Positions 1 through 14,900 of a stretch of DNA of 64,000 nt are shown piece after piece (within the stretch, counting starts at the first letter, position 1; each line of letters starts with the position of its first letter). The stretch lies in assembly GCA_030248215.1 (NCBI GenBank), contig JASANG010002494.1:1-64000 (forward strand). Reading direction: 5' to 3'. The notes beneath the pieces were generated by a model. It had not been told where the DNA came from, made no database searches, and saw only the letters and a program-made list of their open reading frames with translations. The DNA is from Enoplolaimus lenunculus. Lineage: Eukaryota; Nematoda; Enoplea; Enoplida; Thoracostomopsidae. The position numbers and the translations under genes were made by a program.

Positions 1-3000
1 ATTGCTATAGCATCAGTATAAATAAAAATTCACAACAAAATACAGCACTACTTGGCCCGTTGGTAGGTCCATTTCGGATGTTAAGAAGAAATTTATTGGA
101 ACATAGAAACCGTCATAATCAAAACTACAAAACTACGCAAATACCGGATTCAGTAAAAATCAGACTTCCGTCTCTCTGAGTACGCAGTCATTTAACTAAC
201 CACAAAAAACAATAACAGTCGGAAGCACAGAGGGTACATAATTCCGAGCCCCCTGATCTTTTTGCATCTTTATTCTACCTTGCATCAGCTCTGCAAATGA
301 ATTTTTTTTGTTTTTAGCCGTCGTAAGTTTCCTAACCCCAAATAACTCGGCATATCGTGTAAACCATTAGAACCTTAAACCTACTATGCGGCAAATCTAA
401 GTACCTGCAGGAGGGGAACGCACACGACACACAAGCAAACTGTACCCCTACACATTTCGGGTCCCACGGCTCAATCACAACGAGGCAAACAAAAGCGATA
501 ATACACATAGGAACTAAGCCCAGACCATCTCACCACTCGGCTTCAGCGGTAGGTAACTGATTTCAGATTTTTGAGATGTTCAGCAGTAAATTTTCAACTG
601 CTCAGCAATAATTACGACCTATAGCAGCTATTTTTTAGATCCATCCTGGGAATTCATGATTAACCCAGCTACAACGAAAATCTCAGTGCAACTGCACAAA
701 CGACAATGGAGTAAGGATGGCTCTTTGACTCCAGACGATTTTTAACTATTTCCGGCACCGCCCGTCCCATTTTTTTTTCCGTCACCGTCGCATGGGGCGC
801 TGTCAGCCATCGGGCCTATTACACAAACATTTAAGTACGGCGATAGAAAATACAGCAGGAGCGATAGTTGCCACGCAACAATAACACCCATCACGTCGTC
901 GACACAATAACTTTGTGAGTCGTTTCCGCACACAAAAAATCAAATATCTCGCCATTTGGATGTTATTCCCACTGTTAATCCCGCTCAATTCAAGATAAAC
1001 TTTCGCAGCTTTACAAAATCTACTATTTCTGAAATCACAATAAATCGTCTGTCATAATCACATACACACAAGTTTTTTAGTTAAGGTGCGTCGATAACTT
1101 TTTGATGACGTCCGGCCTACGTGCGTCACCGAATAGTATCGATGTGAATTGCGCACGTATGGACGTGACAAATGTGTACACATGACGCAATTAATGCTCA
1201 CGACAAGGATAGCGAATAGTGCTAATGTATATCAATTTCTGCCTAATTTACTTTAATGACAAATAGTTATTAAATATACACAACCCTTTATGAACGTATA
1301 CGTTTAGGAAAGGACCAGTGGGGGGCCAATGTTGCATACTGCCAGGATAGCAACAATTAGTGTCAGCTGAACTCTGAAACGCAGATCGAAAGTTAAAACT
1401 AAAATCATAACATTCGTCAAACTAACTACAGCTTCTTAATGCGTTGGCCCGAACGATAAATAAGTTGCCATTGTTGACAAATGGATTGTAAAAACAACGG
1501 CGAGCGCGTGTCGGCAAGTAAATAGCTGTAAAGCGAAATCAAACAGTAAAGCTAGTTTCTCACATCGTGCATTTTTGTTCGAATCGATTTAGACCACGAC
1601 TGAATACAGAAATTTCAATTAAAATTTAAAATTGTTACGTAATATAAATGTGCGATAAACTAAACTTGTAACATTTTTAAACTTTGCGTAGATTCCAAAA
1701 GTCTGAAAAACCAATCCTTGGCAACTAGCTTGAAAACTACAAAACTATTTGAGTAAAAAAGAGATAACATCAACAAATTTTTAAATTTTTTAACCAATTT
1801 TCAGTTGCTCACAGTTTTTCCGGTTTGTAAATTGTAATGCAGATATTTAATACCAATCATTTTGAATTTTTCTACCGACAAAATGTGATCTATTTGATTG
1901 AAAAAAAAAAAATTCGGTAATTGCAATTATGAACTTTATGTCTGGGAATATATCCAAAGTTAAAGACACCCTATCGAAACTGACTTACTCCACTTCGTTC
2001 GATTTCTTTTTTGACGTGTGTCGATGTTTTTGACGCCAAGGGGCTTCTGTGCCAAGAAATTACACAACCAGCACAACATGGGCAGCTCACCTCACGGTTT
2101 TGACAAGCGAGCGCGCAGATCGAGCCACGCGTGCAGACACTCGCGGGACATTTTTTTAGATTAAATTAAAATGAAACAATAATACTGCAGAGATTTTGCA
2201 AACGCCCACAACTTGCCATTAAGTTCCAATCAACTGAACATTTTGAGAAGCGGAAGAAATATATATCTGCATCAATGACAGACATCAGCGACGCATTCGA
2301 TATGCCATTTACTTGTCATTTTACGGTGTTCGCGGTCGAAGGCGTAAATCCTTCGATCGGCGGTGCAGCCCACGTAGTCTAAGCTCTCTACGTTTCGATA
2401 TCATATTATTACACATAGTAATCATCATTATTATACTACAATTTGAAAAAAACGACTATATACAACACACGTGTGCGGCTGCTACTATTAATACCGAAGG
2501 AAGGGTACGACGAGATCCGGCATGTGCCGGTTACCAGAAACTAGACACTAAAATCATCAAGAATCATCCTGCAAACTTGTAATATTTGAACAAATGCGAA
2601 TTTCGCTTTATCAAAGCCGAATATACGCATCCGTTAAAATTCCAGTAATGCGGCTCGTTCACAATAAATATTGTTAACGGTGCCTATAAATACCATAGTT
2701 TAGGTTATCCCAGTACCATTTTCAAAAATGACCTCGTGATAGCCTTGGGCTTATAAGCTGAAATCGCTTATAGCTCAGGGCTATTGCGTGTCAGCCCCGC
2801 CTTTCGAAACCTCGTGATAGCCCCTGAGCTATCACAAAAATCTTCCTCTTCTATATATATTTATATTCATAACACATATGTTTTATGTGTGTTATGAAAC
2901 GTTGATTACAAAGATAATTAAATTTAAAATTTTACTTCCTACTAGTCTATGTATAGTTTTGCCAAACTCTCAACTTTTTGAAACAATTAGCTTGGAAAAA

Positions 3001-6000
3001 ATTTTCATGTTTTTGAACAGACTCAAAAATTTTCAGGCGTAAGGGTGTCTAGAAAATATTTTCGAACAGGCTATGCAGGCGTTTAAAAGGGGGTCAAGGC
3101 GTTTTAAGGGTTGTCTACAAATATTTTTCAGGCGTTTAAGGGTGTCTAGACAAATTAAGGCGTTCCAAAGTTCGTTTAAAATATCTTACCAGTAAAACTT
3201 ACCTATATATTTCATATCTTTAGCTAGTAAAACTAGGCGGACCGGCCAACTGACCTAGCAGTAAAATCTTATGTTGTGGTAGGTAGAATTATATGTGGAA
3301 TAAATTTTTCAAACCATAAAATTTTCTTTCTATTCTCAAAATTTTGAAAATCGAACGGTGCGCCACTAGTTTGTCCCCCTAGGTCAGGGCTAAAACGAGT
3401 ATTTGAAAATTTTACAAAATATGGTAAACTTATAGGTTTGTGTGTTGTTTGTGTGTTAATTTGCGTCTCGTGCCGCGTCCCACGGCGGCGCGTGCGGTGA
3501 AATCAGGAGATGGAATCTCGCGACCTCAGGGCTACTACGCAGTTTCGAGGGGACGGGGCCTTGGGGCTATGGCATACTTTGTGGCACCCCGTTGACAAAA
3601 ATTATTGTGAACAGCGCATAACCTTAGTACTCAAAGTTTCCACTTGACAATAATACCGCCAAGTTCTACACCTAATCCCGTATTTCACTCTGCCTACTAC
3701 TATAATTGGCGTTAACTTATGTTGTAGTTAATATTAGTTATCCCGACTGCACCACGACGCGCCGCGCCACTGAATAGTTAGGCCACAATATTGCTAGCGA
3801 CAAATACCTCGCCCGGCCAGAGCGGCGTAACATGAGGTCGCGCTCCGCACCATAGCGCTCCGAATCGATCCTTTAGCTCTTTGATACGTTGTTCGAACAG
3901 TCACAACAAATACAAACTATCTTAATTTCGAGCTAAACGTCGAAGCAAACATCTGCCAAACCAAACCTCCATTACCTGAATGCAGTAAAACATCTCGGTA
4001 GATCTTATCAAAATTTCGCCTCTATTTGTGGAACCGTAAAACGTAAGATAAATCTGGGCAATTTTTACCCCACCCTAATTCAGCGTATATCTTGACATTA
4101 ACTAGTGTTGCCGTTTAAAAACCTATCGCCAACTAACAAAATAATATGGCGCATACAATAATATAGTACACCTTATAAACAACTCTAAACACAACGATTA
4201 TCCCCACACCACTCGTTCTCAACTCACCACTAAAATCCCCGATGAGGGAACCATTGTGACAAAAATTGTTGTCAATAAACGACCGAGTTTTGAGAAATGC
4301 CGTCAAACAACCTGCCGGCTGATCGAATAAACGATGCTTTGTCAAAATTCAATTCCCGATTTTTTTAGGCTTCACGAGACGGATACGACCCGATGTAAAA
4401 ATGTTCATAAGCGAACATCAAATGCGTAAAACGATGAGAAAACTTCTCGAATGGCGTTGTATTTCAGTTTTGCAGTTTTCAAAGCACACGAAGGTGACGT
4501 TTGAATGCGGTGCTTGATTTGCTTTTGTCAGCCTATATCGACACTTTATAACATTATAAAACAATACTTAATGCATAGTTAACGAAATTGAGCAAAAGAT
4601 TGCTAAACGATGTCTGAAAGTGTTCCAGGTTTTAAAAAATTAATCTTACTGTTTATAGTATAAACTGCCGCAAACTGAAACACAAATAACTAATTCCGCC
4701 AATCAGTTTTTTGCTGTTAGTTACGCGTTTTGTCACAAAAAATTTTATGAACAAAGTCAGCTGAAACTATGTCCTATGCACCTCGGGAATGTTCCTCTTT
4801 TATTACATTTGAATGTTGCAGGGCTCCTTCTCCTTAAATTGTTGTATTTTTATTTAACATTTTTACGTAATTCAAAACTTTTTTTATTACCGATAATATT
4901 TATATTACACTAAAAAGTCTGACGCAACACAGTACCACGAAATTTGCACATTTTAACAACATGGAGACGCAAAGCAATTACCCGCATTTCTACACGATTG
5001 CGCTCCGCTCCAACAAAGTACCACGAATCAACGGTGCAACGAGTACTCCATCGTGTTTGTTACATACGTATTACGGGGTGATTTATTTTCGGCTGATTGA
5101 TTGTTGGTCGTCGTTCGTTGAGCTCTTGATAATTATGATACGCAGCGCTTATTCGACACCACCTGCCTGAGTGTCCGTTAATGCGTATGTCATTGTATCA
5201 TTATTATTAATATAGTCTGCAAATCGGACGCTGTATTCCGCAACAATAAAACTAATGTCAATATTTTTAATCAGCATGATTCCATTTTGAATGAATACAC
5301 TAATCATCATTGATTGATTGGCTGATTGATTGATAGATTGATTGATTGATTCATTCATTCATTCATTCATTAATACCTAAAAATGAGTCATAAGACTGCA
5401 CTTTGCTAATGCAAAATTTATACGCTAACTTTTTCATTCATTCAATAACAAACTAATTCTTCGTGCATTAAAACCAAACTTTAATAACTGAATCATACAA
5501 TTAAAGTACAACGAATTCATAATATAAGGCGACGTTGTATTCAAATACGTTGTCGTCTTGGCTGCCAGCGAGAGATATTTAGCGCGCGAGCCACAAGCAA
5601 CTCTTCTTGCGTCAATGCCGCTCTCGTCAGGAAGTGCCGAATGTCTTCAGGCAACTCAATACGACGCGCTCCAAGATTCACCAGACAATATTTGTCTGAA
5701 ACATAAAAACACAGCAACATCATACTAAAGTAATACAGCCTACTACATTTGCAGTTTAGCGCAATAACACAATGTTATAATATTATACATAGTAGGATTG
5801 TACGATGAACAACCTTTAACTAGCACAAACCTGAAGACCTTCTTCGGGCAAGCGATCTTCATACGGTAGTCCCATGATAAACGGAACCGGGGCCTCCAAA
5901 CCGTCTCTGAGCATATGGAAATTGTAGAAAATGCTAGGCCAAACACAGAGCGCATAGCCGATTCTGATAACTAAATAACGGAGCACACGAAACACAAAAT

Positions 6001-7894
6001 AACGTACACTTTTCAAAATTTCGTATGTATATAAATTTCCTATTTTCCTGGATATGCAACTGTGCAATAAGTTCACTAATTACAGCCGGGAAAGAGATGG
6101 GGGGGCCATTCAGTAATGAGAGCTTAAAAAATTCTGTTTTGCAAATCTCATTTCCACTGGTTAATGCCGTGTTAAGAACTTACTACCACGACACATAAGT
6201 ATTCAAAATAAAAAAAAATCACATTCAAATGCACAACAATAATAAGAGCCCTAGCGGTTCATTGCATTTTCTCCGCCCTCTTCCCCCACCTGTAGCACCT
6301 ACCTTTTGAAATTTAGAACCTGGGGGTTCGAAGCAGGGCGCAAAGTGTAAATTTTCAAAAAATCATCAACATTTTTACCAAACACCTCAACGAATAATCA
6401 AAAAAAGGAAGCTCAGTAGCACCTGAAAAATTTAAAAATGACAATAAACAAATATATATATGCGCGTAAGCACATGTACGCAATAGAGATGTCCCTACAC
6501 CTCAAATGAGCAAGTGGAACCAATACGACGTGACATCGGCAACCTCCATGGCCCCAGTACCGGCCAGGTCCCAGATCCATTAAATACTAAGACATATTGG
6601 ACATCAAAGAATTGCGCATAAAGATAAAAATTAGGTAATTATCATAGAAACATCACACTTGCCACTCTGAAACTGATACCGATTTAGCAGAAAATTTCGC
6701 ATACCAATTTCATATAATAATACTTGAATGTAAAATGTATAAAATGTATGAACGCTGAAAATTTAGTTCCAATTCCGATTCCTGGCATAAACTGTTCCGC
6801 TTCCAGTAATTAAGTACTGTTTAAAAATTCCTGCAAGAACTTCTATACTTTTCTCATCTTACCAGGTCTTTGGACACACAACATCCATCTAGAGTCAATT
6901 TGACACTGCGGCCAGGAGGCGAAATTTTTCGTGCAACAGCCAGTAAACGTACCGATTCTAAACGAACTCTGGGCTTTTATAGCTGATCGATAGATCTGAA
7001 AATTAACTTACAAAAACTGTGGGCTGGAAGTTCGAGGATTGCGACCGTACCCTACTGGGGATTGGAAGTGAAGTCGTTGTCTGGAAATTGAGAGGAGGAC
7101 GTATTGCGTTCAGCGCACCACATTTCGCATTTTATTCCAAAAAACGAAACGCACAGCGGTTTCAAAAGCTATCATGTTCTGTTCCTGGCATTAAAAAAGG
7201 AAGGATTTCGGTTTATTCGCATCTCTGAGACGGGACACGAATGAACAGAACAAAATAACTAAATAATTAAAAATCTCAAACCCCTTCGATACCAAAAATT
7301 AAGCGTCGCTAACTTTGTAGAGCGCGCCCCAAAATCCTCCAACCAAAAATTAAAGCGTCGCTAACTGTAACACCGTGCTCAAAAATGTTCAAGGGCGGAA
7401 GAGGGATGGCCGACACGACTCCAATTGCTTTTTTGTGAACTCAGCAGCTCTGTCTTTGCTCTGTTCGTAGGAGTGGGGCCGCGCGCCCATCTGATCCCAC
7501 GAGACGGTAACGTGCTGGCGGCATGAAATGATCGAAATGTCTACAATTATTATAAATTCTCAACATTTCATGTAAAACATTTATCTTCTTCATTTGGTTA
7601 AAAAACTTATTTCAACTAAATTTACTGATTTTCCACCACTCCGGTCATAAATACGTTAATAAGTAACCCCACTTGGCAACGGAATCCAGTTAAATTTATT
7701 TACCTAATTCGATGAAACAAGCAAAACCCATTTACACAATTCCATAGTTAAAAAACAACAGTTCGAGTAATGTTTTGCATAGCGTAAAAAAACGAAACGT
7801 GCAATTCGATTATGATGGTGTAGTAACTATTGGAGGGGTGTTGCTGTTTAATGCGTTGTTCTATTTCTTCGTCTCAACTAGTCTGGCGATTCTG
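1..7894. repeat. Left arm of giant inverted repeat
   Basis: Reading this segment in reverse complement reproduces the segment from about 7,901 to 16,370 in order. For example, bases 45-85 match the complement of 16,285-16,325, and bases 5,840-5,910 match the complement of 10,000-10,075. Even base 1 still matches, so the arm continues to the left of the window. By eye the arms differ at roughly a tenth of positions, with many one- and two-base insertions in this arm. It contains degraded copies of the right arm's DENND5 exons, of the 1 kb element at 12,583-13,581 (here about 2,690-3,610) and of the TAA MITE at 15,116 (here about 1,083-1,215). It may be a real decayed inverted duplication or an assembly fold-back. 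Confidence 0.93.
1990..5983 (-). pseudogene. Degraded reverse copy of seven DENND5 exons
   Basis: The minus strand carries recognisable copies of DENND5 exons 1-7 in the expected order: exon 1 at about 5,831-5,983, exon 2 at about 5,540-5,697, exon 4 at about 4,205-4,450, exon 5 at about 3,795-3,897, exon 6 at about 2,300-2,400 and exon 7 at about 1,990-2,060. The DENN motif APVPFIMGL is still legible at about 5,870-5,900. The exon 1 copy is two bases short before that motif, which shifts the frame. The acceptor AG sites seen in the right arm for exons 1 and 7 are changed here. These are the host gene's own exons, so this is either a dead inverted duplicate or low-quality sequence of the same locus. 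It is not expected to make protein. Confidence 0.8.
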
Positions 7895-7910
7895 CTGTCG
7901 CAGAATCGCC
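7885..7910. repeat. Palindrome centre
   Basis: GGCGATTCTG at 7,885-7,894 faces its exact complement CAGAATCGCC at 7,901-7,910 across a six-base spacer, CTGTCG. Complementarity continues outward on both sides, including AGCGTAAAAA at about 7,783-7,792 against its complement at about 8,023-8,032. This is the symmetry axis of the whole 16 kb structure. An almost spacer-less centre is typical of a hairpin-derived joint, either biological (fold-back repair) or technical (a read that turns round on itself). Confidence 0.92.
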
Positions 7911-9904
7911 CAGACATAGACGAAGAAATAAACAACATAATTTGGACGGCAACACCGCTCCAAATGGGTAACTACATTTTGTTGTTTTTACTACATAATT
8001 AATAATCAAATTGCACGGTTCGTTTTTACGCTATGCAAAACATACTCGAACTGTTGTTAATTATGGAATTGGTAATGGGTTTTGCTTGTTCATCGAATTA
8101 GGTAAATAAATTTAACTGGATTCCGGTTGCGAGTGGGGTATTCTTGTAACGTATTTATGACCGGAGTGGTGGAAAATCAGCATAAATTTAGTTGAAATAA
8201 GTTTTTAACCAAATGGAGATAAATGTTACATGAATATTTTGAGAATTTCTAATAATTGTAGACATTTGAAAACCGGTTCATCGCACACGTTACCGTTCTG
8301 GTGGGAAAACTGGCAAAGAAAAATAGGCGCACGGCACTGTACGAACAGAGCAAAGACAGACTATACGTCACAAAAGCAATTGGAGTCATATCGCCGCTGC
8401 CAGTTGTTTCCGCCCTTGAACGCATTTTGAGCACGCTGTACAAGTTAGCGACGCTTTAATTTTTGGTTATCGAAGGGGTTTGAGCACGCTGTACAAGTTA
8501 GCGACGTTTTAATTTTTGGTTAACGAATGGGTTTGAGATTTTTAATTATTTATTTAATTTTTTCTGTACATTCGTGTCCCGTCTAAGATATAGATAAACC
8601 GAATATTGCTTTACTTTTTAATGCCAGGAACATAACATGATAGCTTTTGAAACCGCTGTGCCGTTTCAAGTTTTTTGGAATAAAATGCCGAAATGTGTCG
8701 CTAGCTTTGATACGTCCTCCTCTCTAAATTTCAGGACAACAGTATAGATCTCACTTCCAATCCCAGTAGTCTCAGTCGCAAATGTTTGATTCAAACTTCC
8801 AGCCCACAGTTTTTGTAAGTTAATTTTCAGATATATCAATTGCGCTTCTGGACCAGAGTTGCCGTTAGAATCGTACGTTTACTGGCTGTTGCACGAAATT
8901 CCAATGCCGCCTCCTGGCCGCAGTGTCAAATTGACTCTAGATGGTTCGGATGTTGTGTGTCAAAGACCTGGTAAGATGAGAAAGTATAGAAGTCTTTGCA
9001 GGATGCAAAGCGGTACTTAATTATACTGGAAGCGGAACAGGATATTTATGCCAGAATCGGAATTGGAACTAAATTTTCAGCGTTCATACATTTTATACAT
9101 TTTACATTCGAGTATTATTATATGAAATTAGTATGCGATGTGCTAAATCAATATATCAGTTTCAGAGTGGCAAGTGTAATGTTTCTATGATAATTACCTA
9201 ATTTTTATCTTTATGCGCAATTCTTTGATGTCCAATATGTCTTAGTATTTAATGCGATGCTGGGACCTGGCCGTGGTACTGGGGCCATGGAAAGAGTTTG
9301 CCAATGTCACGTCGTATTGGTTCCACTTGGCTCCGTTGAGGATTGCCTAGGGACATATCTACTGCGTACATGTGCTTACGCGCATATGTGTGTTTGTTTA
9401 TTGTCATTTTAATTGGCTGTTTCAGGTGCTACTGAGCTTCCTTTTTTTGATTATTCGTTGAGCAATGTGTTTGAATTGATTGATGTTGATGATTTTTTGA
9501 AAATTTACACTTGCGTCCTGCTCGAACGCCAGGTTCTGATTTGTTCAAAAGGTAAGTGCTAGTCGGGTGAGGGAAGAGATTAAATAGCACGAGAATGCAA
9601 TGAAGCATGTCAGGCAGTCTTATTTGTTATTGTTGCCATTCATTTGAATGTTGGGTTTTTACTTTTCCTTTTGAATACTTATGTGTCGGTGGACCGTAGT
9701 TCTTAACACGGCCGTAACCATGAATAATTTGCAAAACAGAATTTTTTAAGCTTTGTACGTACTGAATAGCCATGTCTGTTGTTTGCCAGCTGTATTAGTG
9801 AACTTATTGCACAGTTGCATACTAGGAAAATAGGAGGTCTTGAAGTCACACCATATACATACGAAATTTTATCCATTGAAAATGTACGTTATTTTGTGTT
9901 TCAG

Positions 9905-10622
9905 TGCTGCAACATTTAATGTTATTATCAGAATCGCTATGCGCTCTGTTGTTTCCGTTTCACTGGCCTCACGTTTATGCCCCCATTCTTCCATATGCTC
10001 AGGGAGCATTTTTGGAGGCCCCGGTTCCGTTTATCATGGGACTACATTATGAAGATCGCTTGCCCGAAGAAGGTCTTCAGGTTTGTGCTGAGTTGAAGGA
10101 GGTTATTTCATCGTTAAATTGCTACTATGTATAATATTATGATTGTGTTACTTTTAGATGCGAAATGTTATTGCGCTAAACTGCAATTAATGTAAGCATA
10201 GGCTGTATTACTTTAGTATAGTGTTGTGTTTTTATTGTTTCAGACAAATATTTGTCTGGTGAATCTTGAAACGCGTCGTATTGAGTTGCCTGAAGACATT
10301 CCGGCACTTCCTGACAGAGCGGCATTGACGCAAGAAATTTTGCTTGTGGTCACAAAATATCGCGCTGAAATGCTATCGCTGGCAACTGAGACGAGCAACG
10401 TTGTTGCGGATACAACGTCAGGTGGTCAGGTAAGTAGACTTGTGTTATGAATTCAGTTATACTTTAATTGTGAATGATTCAGTTATTGAAGTTTGAGTTT
10501 AATGCACGAAGAATTAGTTTGTTATTGAATGAATGGAAGTTAGCGTATAAATCTTTGCATTAGCAAAGTGCTGCTTTACGAATGACTTGAGTTTTAGGTA
10601 TTAATGAATGAATGAATGAATG

Positions 10623-10665
<43 letters not shown>

Positions 10666-11942
10666 GATGATTAGTGTCTTAGTTAAGAACCAATGAATAC
10701 ATGCTAAATTTTGAAAATATTGACATTAGCTTTATTGTTGCAGAATACGGCGTCCAATTTGCAGACAACTGATTCATATGACTATATTAATAATAATGAT
10801 AATACTGCAAATCGTTATACATTTACGCAATTAACGGACACTCAGGCAGGTACTGTTGGGTGCGATACTACTGATAACGCTGCGTCTGGTAATTATCAAC
10901 TACAACAAAAACAACAACAACAATTGAATTCGGGCCAAAATCAAGTCGCCAGTAATACGTTATGTCATCCTGGACACAATCGGAGGTCTCAGTTGCCACC
11001 GTTACCGATTAATAATCTTCTTCAACAAAGCGAGTCTGTTGCCCGGGTGGCTGCGATTGCTAGAAATGCGGGTAATTGCTTTGCGTATTTTGAGCAGGGA
11101 ATCCGGTTCCAGTACGGAAATATGGTATTGTTAGGATGGTATCAAATTTCGCTATGAAGATTCTGTGTTATGCGTAGGACTTTTAATATTAATATAAGGA
11201 TGTCTCGGTTGGTGAGAAGTTTTGAATTACGCTAAAGAGTGTTAAATAAAAATACAACAATTTAAAGAACTGTAGAACAATTTCAATGTTAATAAAAGAG
11301 GAACGTCCGAGGTGCGTAGGACATAGTTCCAGCTAAATTTGTTCATAAAATTTTTTGTAAACAAAACACGTAACTAATCCGCAACAGCAAAAAACTGATT
11401 GCGACCGGAATTAGTTTTATCTCTTTGTGTTTCATGGTTTGCGGCCATTTTGTCTTGTATTAAACAGTACACAAGTTTAATTTTAAAACCTGGAACACTT
11501 AGGACATCGTTTCGACAATTGTTTGCTCAATTTCGTTAACTATGCATTAAGTATTGTTTTATAATGTTATCAAGGTGTCGATATCGGCTTAGACAAAATT
11601 CACTCTGACCTTGAATCAAGCACCGCATTTCAAACGTCACCTTCGTGTCGAAATTATTTTTGGACTGCAAAACTAAATAACGCCATTCGAGAAGTTTTTC
11701 TCAATCGTTTTACGCATTTGATGTTCGCTTATGAACATTTTATCATCGGGTCGTATCCGTCTCGTGAAGCCTGGGCAACTGATCGGGAATTGATGCAAAA
11801 TTTTGACAAAGCATCGTTTTTGTCCGATCAGCCGGCAGGGCATTTACCGTTTTTGACGGCATTTCTCGAAACTCAAATGTTTACGTCGTTTATTGATAAC
11901 AAAATTTTGTCACAATGGGATCCTCCTGATCGGGATTTAGTG
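9905..11942 (+). CDS. DENND5 exons 1-4: C-terminal part of DENN module
   Basis: Exon 1 reads ...[19 protein letters not shown]... and then APVPFIMGL, the hallmark of the DENN core. Exon 2 contains [18 protein letters not shown], matching the family's IELPEDLPQFP segment. Exon 3 is a divergent linker with a run of glutamines and ends in a helix resembling the ENETIARLQAL stretch. Exon 4 has [19 protein letters not shown] followed by [14 protein letters not shown], the most conserved d-DENN motif. Donors and acceptors are canonical for exons 1-3 and for the donor of exon 4 (GTGAGT at 11,943). The acceptor of exon 4 is uncertain, and a short exon between 11,072 and 11,650 may be missing. Confidence 0.9.
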
Positions 11943-14900
11943 GTGAGTTGAGAACGAGTGGTGTGGGGATGATGGTTATGTTTAGAGTTGTTTATAAGGT
12001 GTATTCTGTATTGTATGTCGCATCTGTTGTTAGTTGGCGATAGGTTTTTAAACAAACGAACGGCAACACTAGCTAATGTCAAGATATACGCTGAATTAGT
12101 GCAGTAAAAATACCAGGATTATCTTACGTTTTACGGTTCCACGAATAAAGGCGAAATTTTGATAAGATCTACCAAAGTGTTTTACTGCATTCGGGTCGTG
12201 ATGGAATCTGTTTTGACCAATGTTTGCTTGCGACGTTTAGCTCGAAATTAAGATGACTTTTTGTATTTGTTGTAGCTGTTCGAACAACGTATCAAAGAGC
12301 TAAAGGATCGATTCGGAGACGCTATGGTGCGAACGCCGACCTATGAAGCTACGCCGCCTTTCTCACAGACAGGTATTTGTCGCTAGCAATATTGTGCCGG
12401 CCTATTTTCTTAGTGGCGCAGCGCATCAGTTGCCAGTCGGGGATAGTTAATGTAACTTGCAACCGAGTGAGTTAACGCCAATTATTAGTAATTAACTTTT
12501 CACCAGGCGATGAAATACGGGATTAGGTGTAGAACTTGGCGGTATTATTGTCAAGTGGAAAACTTTTTGAGTACTAAGGTTATGCGCTGTTCACAATAAT
12601 TTTGTCAACGGTGCCACAAATTATGCCATAGCCCAAGGCTATCACGTGTCAGCCCCGTCCTCGAAACTCGTGATAGCCCTGAGCTATCACAAACCTCCTC
12701 GAATTTAGCCACACACACCACATAACAAACACAATACAAACGCACACAACGCAAATTAACACACAAACAACACACAAACCTATCAAGTTACATATTGTAA
12801 AATTTTCAAATATTCGTTTTAGCCCTGACCTAGGGCAACTTTTGTAGCACCGTTCGATTTTCAAAATGTTGAGGAAGATGGAAAATTTTATGGTTTGAAA
12901 GATATAGGCCATTTATAAGTCTACCCTACCACAGCATATAATTTTACTGCTAGGTCAGTTGGCCGGTCAGCTAGTTTTACTGCTAAAGATATGAAATATA
13001 TAGGTCAGTTTTACTGCTAAGATATTTTAAACAAACTTTGTAGACACCCAAACGCCTTAAGCTTATTCTCTAGACACCCTTTAAAACGCCTGAAAATATT
13101 TGTAGACAACCCTTAAAACGCCCTTAACGCCCTTTAAACGCCTGCATAGCCTGTTCAAAATATTTCTAGACACCCTTACGCCTGAAAATTTTTCTAAGTC
13201 TGTTCAAAAGCGTGAAAATTTTCCCAAGTCTACTCAGTGTTTCAAAATTTGAGGTTTGCCACAAAACTCCTCATAGCGCTGAGCTAGCGTGCAGGGCAGA
13301 GGATTAAAATTTTTAAATTAAATTTGTTGTAATCAAGTTTCATAACACACATAAACATATGTGTGTTATGAATATAAATATATATAGAAGAGGAAATTTT
13401 GTGATAGCTCAGGGCTATCACAAGTTTCGAGGACGGGGCTGACACGTGATAGCCCTGAGCTATAAGCGATTTCGCTTATAGCCCAAGGCTATCACGAGGT
13501 CATTTTGAAAATGACGTCTTGATAGCCTTGGGCTATGGCATATTTTGTGGCACCGTTGACAATATTATTGTGAACGGCGCATTACTGGAATTTTAATGGA
13601 TGCGTATATTCGGCTTTGATAAAGCAAAAAATTGACCACCTTGTTCAAATATTACAAGTTTGCAGGATGATTCTTGATGATTTTAGTGTCTGGTTCTGGT
13701 AACCGGCACATGCCGGATCTCGTCGTACCTTCCTTCGGTATTTTTAATAAGTCACACCGCACACGTGTGTTGTATATAATCATTTCAATTGTAGTATGAT
13801 AATGATGATTACTATGTGTGATAGTTGTCTTTAGAAGAAATGATATCGAAACGTGAAGAGAGCTTAGACTACGTGGTGCCTGCACCCCACCCAATCGAAG
13901 GATTTACGCCTTCCGAGGACCGCGAACACGTTATGGGAATTTTCCCCGAGTTGGATGGCAGCGTATTGAATGCGTCCGCTGATAAGTAAGACATCTGCTC
14001 ATTAATAAGATATTTATATTTCTTCCGCTTCTCAAAATGTTCAGTTGATTGAAAACTTAATGGCAAGTTGTGGGCGTTTGGAATCTCTGCAGAGTGTATT
14101 GTTTAGTTTAATTTAATCTAAAAAAATGTCCCAGCGTCAATGTCTGCACGCGTGGCTCGATATACGCGCTTCGGTTTGTCAAAACCATAATTAAGCTGCG
14201 TGTTTTGTGCCAGTTTTGGTTGTGTAATTTATTTCAGCACACAGAAAAGCCCTTGGCGTCAAAGACATCGACACACGCGTCAAAAAGAAATAGAACGAAG
14301 TGAAGTAAGTCAGCGATAGGGTGTACTTAACTTTGGATATATTCCAGACATAAACCATAATTACCAATTACCAATAGGGCTTGCTTCAATCAAATGACCA
14401 CGGTTTGTCATAAAGAATTCAAAATGATTCAATTTCGTGTTAAATATCTGAGTTACAATTTACAAACCGGAAATATTTCTGAGCAACTGAAAATTGGTTA
14501 AAAAATTTAAAAATTTGTTGATGTTATCTCTTTTTTACTAGATGGTTTTGTAGTTTTCAAGCTGATTGCAAGGGATTCGTTTAGACTGGATCTGCGCAAA
14601 CTTTAAAAATGTTACAAGTTTAGTTTATCGCACATTACTTGTACGGTAACAATTTTAAATTTTAATTGAAATTTACTGATTAATTCAGTCGTGTTCTGAT
14701 GAGTCGAACAAAAATGCACGGTGGTTGGTAAGACACTGAAATATTTTACTGTTTGATTTCGCTTTACAGCTGTGTTGCTTGCCGACGCGGTTTATGCGCC
14801 GTTGTTTTTTTACAATCATTTTGTGAGCAATGGCAACTTATTTATCGTTTTATTTTCGGGCCAAACAGCGGTAAACTAGGTTTAGGTTTGAGACGAATGT

